Shown piece after piece: positions 59,439 to 64,000 of a stretch of 64,000 nucleotides of DNA. The stretch is from Paramecium tetraurelia (lineage: Eukaryota > Ciliophora > Oligohymenophorea > Peniculida > Parameciidae), in assembly GCF_000165425.1 (NCBI RefSeq), contig NW_001799000.1, positions 594,972-658,971 on the forward strand, written 5' to 3'. The notes below the pieces were generated by a model. The model made no database searches. It worked only from the letters and a program-made list of their open reading frames with translations, and was not told the origin of the DNA. The position numbers and the translations under genes are program-made. The number at the start of each line of letters is the position of its first letter. Positions within the stretch are counted from its first letter, which is position 1.

Positions 59439-60131
59439 ATAATATTTGATTCATAATATGAATATCATACACATACTGTATTTTTAACAATTATAGTTGA
59501 TTTAAATAAACATATATGCTTTGATCTAAAGGAAATTCCTTTTATGAGCCAATCATTTTTGGATGTATTTATAATAATAAGTTGCTCATTCTAACTTGAA
59601 TAGTTCATAGTTACAAATTTGTATAAATATATGAGTCCTTTTAAAAGTTTAATGTAATTAAAATTTACACCTTTGTGAAAATATTCTTGAATAGCAAAAA
59701 AATTTCATTTAACTTCATTAACTTTATTCTCCTTATTTATAATACTATTTATTTTTATTATAGTACTACCTAAAACAATTAGCTAAACACTTCAAATGTG
59801 CGATTTTTCATCAGGTTATCCTGAGATCAGGCATAAATATGAGGATAATTAAAAATTGATAGGGAATAAATATAATGTCTAATTTTATTAGACTTTATTT
59901 GATTAAATAGAATTTGTCAAGTTGTGATGAAATATATTATTGATAAAATTGAAAAAAACCATAAACTAATAGATTATTAATATTTTATTTAATAATTAGC
60001 TTTAGTTATCTAGGTAAAAAGCCTAGTTTATATCTTACAAATTTAAAGTCTTTGTCAGCAGATTTTTTTTTGAAAATTATATCGAATTTAATAGAAATCA
60101 ATAGATTCTTCTTTATACTAAATTAACAAAA
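59439..60131. other. Intergenic, AT-rich
   Basis: About 690 bp. A 45-codon frame near 59800-59930 contains CDFSSGYPEIRHKYEDNQ, slightly kinase-like, but has no partner domain. Nothing else is supported. Confidence 0.4.
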
Positions 60132-60724
60132 ATGAATAGTAATGGCAATGTTTATCCTTATACAATTTCAATTCAATAAATGGCTCTGGTCAATTTTTAT
60201 GAAGATCTGAATTCTAATAATTATGATCTGCTATCTGCAGTATCTTTAGAAAACATTTTCCAAGTAGGTCAAATATATAAGAAGTGACTAATATTGTAGC
60301 TTTTATAGGGTGCTGAATGAAATATTAGCCAAATCAAACTATCAAGGAATGGAATAAATCAGGTCCACATTGTTTAATGGTTACTCATCAAATTTAAATC
60401 ATTAGAACTTACCTAAGAATAAATTGTATAGAGGGATCAACTTGAAGTCAATTTTTGATAAAATTGAGAATTAACAGAATGCAAGGAAAAAAAGCAAAAG
60501 TATATTTTGGAGTTCTTTAACCAGTAATTCAAATATTTTTGAAATTTCTTCTAGATTAATCAAATCCTCATCCTTACTATTAAATTGAAAAATATCACGA
60601 GGAAGTAATTTTATTTCCTTAATTTTAATTTCAACTAGAATAAATAGAAATTATATTAACTCACTATATTAGATAAGTTTAGAATAATTTTTTTATGGAC
60701 TTGGATGTCAATAAAGAAAAATGA
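60132..60724 (+). CDS. ADP-ribosyltransferase-like (ART) protein
   Basis: After introns of 25 nt (60240-60264) and 31 nt (near 60519-60549) the protein, about 178 aa, reads MALVNFYEDLNSNNYDLLSA, FYRVLNEILAKSNYQGMEQI, KNKLYRGINLKSIF, SIFWSSLTNQS and YHEEVILFPQFQFQLEQIEI. This matches the arginine-type ADP-ribosyltransferase plan: the R of YRG, an S-T-S-like beta strand (here SSLTNQS), and the ExE glutamates before VLFP, here HEE, keeping the last, catalytic Glu. These enzymes transfer ADP-ribose from NAD to proteins. The whole gene is little more than the catalytic fold, with no signal peptide. Activity is uncertain because the first Glu is His. Confidence 0.65.
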
Positions 60725-61032
60725 ATATTGGGAAAATAGGATTAATGAAGATCTGAAGCCAAAAATGAGAGAAATAGCTAAACAAAAATATTTCCTATAT
60801 ATCAATAAAGTATAAAGGAAGCATAAAAATAAATTTAAATATTTATTTTTCAAACTTAGTGACATAGCCTTAAAGGTTTGCGATAATCAGGACTAAAAAA
60901 AAAACACCTTAAGGCAAACTTTCCCATAAAGTCAACTTAATTAGCAGATACACTCTTATACTTAATGCTTGAGCTTCTTTGAGAAGGATTTCAAGAAATA
61001 TTATGTAAAAATCAAAAATTATATTAGATGTG
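60725..61032. other. Gap between ART gene and WD40 locus
   Basis: About 310 bp of AT-rich sequence. It may contain a decayed 5' end of the WD40 locus but no start codon could be assigned. Confidence 0.35.
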
Positions 61033-62051
61033 TAATTAATTGGTCATAATGGTTATGTCATATCAGTATGTTTCTCTCCCGACGGTACTAAATTAGCATC
61101 TGGTAGTGCAGATAACTATATTTGTCTTTGGGATGTTTAGACAGGATAATAAAACGCTAAATTTGATGGTCATTGTAATTATGTCCGATAGGTATGCTTT
61201 TCTCCTGATGGTTCTACATTAGCATCAGGAAGCAGAGATAAATCTATCCGTTTATGAAATGTTAAGACAGGACAATAACAAGCTAAATTTGATGGTCATA
61301 AGAATTATGTCTTATTTGTATGCTTCTCTCCTGATGGTTTTGTATTGGCATCTAGCAGCGCAGATGGATCGATACTTTTATGGGATATTCAGACAAAACA
61401 ATAATGACCAATATTGGAAAATCATCTTTATTGTATCTATCAAGTATGCTTTTCTCCTGATGGTTCTACATTAGTATCTTGTAGCTACGATAAGTCTATC
61501 TATTTATGGGATGTTAAGAAAAGATAGCTGTTAAAGAAATTTGATGGTCATAGTAATTAAGTCCGATCAGTATGCTTCTCTCCTGATGGTTTGACCTTAG
61601 CATCTGGTAGTAAAGATAATTCTATTCTTTTATGGAATGTTATAACAGGACAATAACGAGCTAAATTCGATGGTCATAGCGATAATGTCAGATCGGTAAG
61701 CTTCTCTCCTGGATGGTTCTACATTGGCATCTGGAAGTGAGGATCTCTCTATCTGTCTTTGGGATGCTTCTATAGGATAATTAAAAGCAAAGTTAAATGA
61801 GCATAGTAAAATTGTTACTTCAGTATGCTTCTCACCCTGATGGTAATCTATTGGCATCTGGTAGCGATGATATGTCTATCCGTTTATGGGAGGCTAAATA
61901 TGGATACACTATTGTTACTACTAACAAAAATTATTAGGATAGTCTTGAATAGAAACTTGAAAACAATTCCTTTACCGAAAAATGTAATTAAGTTAACACT
62001 AATCTAACTATTCTTCTTATTTCCTAATAACCAGTATTCTAAGCTAGATGA
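61033..62051 (+). pseudogene. WD40-repeat pseudogene
   Basis: At least seven tandem WD40 units read [39 protein letters not shown], then KFDGHCNYVRQVCFSPDGS and so on, a family very abundant in Paramecium. The frame is broken. TGA at 61255-61257 replaces the usual Trp codon of RLW, a second TGA lies at 61405-61407, an extra G near 61711 and an extra C near 61835 shift frame, each inside a conserved CFSPDG. No intron bridges these. The tail ends at TGA 62049-62051. WD40 proteins are propeller scaffolds. The breaks show a decayed copy; sequencing error is less likely with four lesions. Confidence 0.8.
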
Positions 62052-62922
62052 ATGTTAATACACAAAGGAGAATTTACAGATTATTAAGGCACAGATTTAA
62101 GAACACTTTTTAAAAGTAGAAGAAGCCTTTTTTTAGATTTGAAAGATAATATAATTTAAAAGTGGATTTAATGAAGAATAATATAATCATAAATATATTA
62201 GTTTATCTACAGAACACCAACAATCTATCTAACAAATTCATAATTAAATAATACTCTTTTTAATGAAACTATTATTTAATAATTGTTATCAAAAATTTCT
62301 ATTCACTTTTATTATATATTATTTGCTCTTCTTGTTGTATTTAAACTGGGTTTGGGATCAGTAGAGAGAACTACCTAGTCGTTGAACCGTCCTAGCTCCC
62401 TTTCAAGGTAAGGAATAATCACAACCATTCACATTTACATTTTGGTAATAGCAGACTTATTCTCTTTTTAGATTGGTGGAACCACTTGAGAACTAAAGTT
62501 AAATTATTCCTTAACCCTTGAACCCTAAATTTGTTTTCGACCTCTATATCAATCAAATAAATTTTTCGTAACTAGAAATTTCAACAAACCTTAGTTGAAC
62601 AAATACAAAAATTTGCTCAAAAAGTTTAAAAAGATAAATAATTGTATATTTAAATAATTATCAAGTGAATAAAAAAATTAATCAGTTTATAGAAACTATA
62701 ACATTTGATCAAATTACCTTCCACTAAATTTAAGAGAATTATTATTATTAACATTCACACATATAATCCTATAAATTCAATTGGTTTAACTGGCTTCTTA
62801 AATGGAGTTAGGTAGCTCTTTCTTATTAATTTTTTCTGCTTGTCTTCTGATCTTAGTATTTATTAACCAACACAATGAGATTAAAAAATTTTGATTGATA
62901 TTTTAGTATATGTTTCTAAAAT
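62052..62922. other. Gene-free stretch beside the WD40 pseudogene
   Basis: About 870 bp, mostly AT-rich. It contains a slightly GC-richer patch at 62345-62420 and a 32-codon hydrophobic frame from ATG 62802 (MELGSSFLLIFSACLLILVF). Neither is supported as a gene. It may be remnant germline DNA or a gene-poor chromosome end. Confidence 0.4.
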
Positions 62923-64000
62923 GATGAGCTTAGGAGTGCTATCCAAGTTTTATTATATAATTTAAATAATAGTGGGAAGTTATCTGGAAGCCAGCCATCT
63001 ATTTGAGTGATAGGGGTAGAAAAAATTGTTGTTAATTAACACTTACTGTGATTTTAATATAACTTATTTTCATCTATTACTCTGTTTTTTTCAGGAATAG
63101 TCCTCCTATAGTTTCGATATTTGGTATTAAATAATGCAGTACTTATGTTGGCAATCTTTTGGATTTTTACAAACTGTTTAAAGGTTGCAGAGTATAATTA
63201 TCCAATTTTTTTCCTAACACTTTAATATTTTTAAGTCGAGAAGGACGAAATAATGTTGAAGAACCGGGGTAAATGTATGTTTACCATAACTATATTCGAA
63301 ATTACCAGCTGAATCTTTTATGAACCATAGCAGCTTTTATGTCAGGTTATTTACCGCCTGTTTTAGTTTTGTCATTTATAGTAAGATTTTCCCTTGGTGA
63401 TAAATTTTATTCCCAGATACTTATATTATACTAACAAATGGTATCAGTAGAGTTCATCTGATTTAATTAATGTTGTTGATTTTGTTATTACTATGGTTAC
63501 CAGTTCAAATAAGTTGTGGATTAATATTAAATTTGTCTTATCTGACGACAAATGAACAAAATGCTGTAGATTTGATCTCTTATTAAGTGATCATATTTCG
63601 CTTTTGCAAAAGTCAAATTTGCTGCTAGGTAGCAAACAATAAAAATTAAATTGTATTTCTCTTATTAATAATTGTGTAACAAAGGACGATGCTACCATTT
63701 ACAGAATATTAGACAAAAAGTTAGTATTTGTTTATAGTCGGTATTTTTTGACGAAAATAGTGAGTACTTTTTCGGAAATAGAAACTTATTAATAGTTTCG
63801 TTTACTTTACTTTATGACTTGCATTTGCTCACATACTGGATAATGCGACAATTCACAAAAATTAGACTGTAAAAGGTGTGTTGGATAGAATTCCTCACGT
63901 GTTTACACTACCGTATAGACCAGATTTGAATCCTATTGAGCATGTGTTTTCTTGGTTAAAATAGTACTTGGTCAAAGAACAAGCACTTTTATTAAGCGCA
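62923..64000 (+). mobile_element. Degenerate Tc1/mariner-IS630 transposon remnant, running off the window
   Basis: Two helix-turn-helix-like pieces appear: DELRSAIQVLLYNLNNSGKL (62923-63006, then TGA) and TKDDATIYRILDKK (about 63679-63720). At the right edge a frame is open from 63818 to 64000 and reads LDNATIHKNQTVKGV, then LPYRPDLNPIEHVFSWLKQY. This is the hallmark of the DDE catalytic core, with D at 63839-63841 and E at 63938-63940, 32 residues between them. A TGA at 63815-63817 and missing sequence for the first Asp show decay. The right part may continue outside the window. IS630/Tc1 elements move by cut and paste at TA; such transposases drove the origin of Paramecium IESs. Confidence 0.8.

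Noticed and set aside
59780-59940. Kinase activation-loop fragment (CDFSSGYPEIRHK)
   Set aside because: The isolated 45-codon frame has no neighbouring kinase motif and can arise by chance in this code.
1-64000. CRISPR arrays, bacterial operons, rRNA genes or Paramecium-type telomeric repeats (C4A2/C3A3)
   Set aside because: None seen. Repeated GATGAT and CAA/TAA runs are low-complexity coding sequence, not spaced repeats.

Overview
The window reads as somatic (macronuclear) DNA of a Paramecium-type ciliate. It is very AT-rich. Long open frames appear only when TAA and TAG are read as glutamine and TGA is the sole stop (genetic code 6). Genes are interrupted by tiny introns of about 18-35 nt, mostly GTA...TAG. 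Genes are packed 30-150 bp apart on both strands, and almost all needed manual splicing. Exon boundaries were placed by eye from frame continuity and family conservation, so outer coordinates are firmer than internal ones.

Layout. 1-6037, plus strand: a partial gene, a coiled basic protein, nicalin, a kinase-like protein, a heat-shock-factor-type protein and an unknown. 6061-12907, minus strand: CFAP96 (C4orf47)-like ciliary protein, a small membrane protein, peptide deformylase, DNA topoisomerase II and an FCP1/SCP-type phosphatase. 13-21 kb, plus strand: mostly ciliate-specific proteins, including two genes overlapping by ATGA and a glutamine-amidotransferase-like protein. 21.1-24.9 kb, minus: a large exportin-like karyopherin. 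24.9-31.3 kb, plus: kelch protein, cyclin, Q-rich zinc-ribbon protein and TBC Rab-GAP. 31.3-38 kb: a minus-strand LRR protein, two tandem paralogous membrane proteins on plus, and minus-strand importin alpha. 38.1-44.6 kb, plus: TMEM63/CSC1 channel, AMPK-gamma-like CBS protein, an unknown, ribosomal protein eL20 and a small N/Q-rich protein. 44.6-47.5 kb, minus: a divergent kinase and a serine carboxypeptidase. 47.9-51 kb: a small acidic protein, a seven-helix receptor and a zinc/coiled-coil protein. 51-55 kb is sparser and partly degenerate: small ORFs, a broken gene, an IQ-ankyrin protein and an odd tRNA-Ala. 55.6-60.7 kb: a U-box/RING-like protein, a nucleoplasmin-like protein, a TLDc (MEAK7-like) protein and an ADP-ribosyltransferase-like protein. 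61.0-64.0 kb: a broken WD40 repeat gene, then gene-free DNA and remnants of a Tc1/mariner-IS630 transposase reaching the right edge.

Functional picture. Most genes are ordinary eukaryotic housekeeping or signalling: ER membrane, nuclear transport, chromosome topology, cell cycle, translation, vesicle traffic, energy sensing, mechanosensing and cilia. They do not form an operon or one pathway. The unusual parts are the right-hand end (ART-like gene, WD40 pseudogene, transposase remnant), the tRNA-Ala with altered D and T loops, and the tandem secreted/membrane gene pair. I found no CRISPR array, bacterial-type operon or telomeric repeat.
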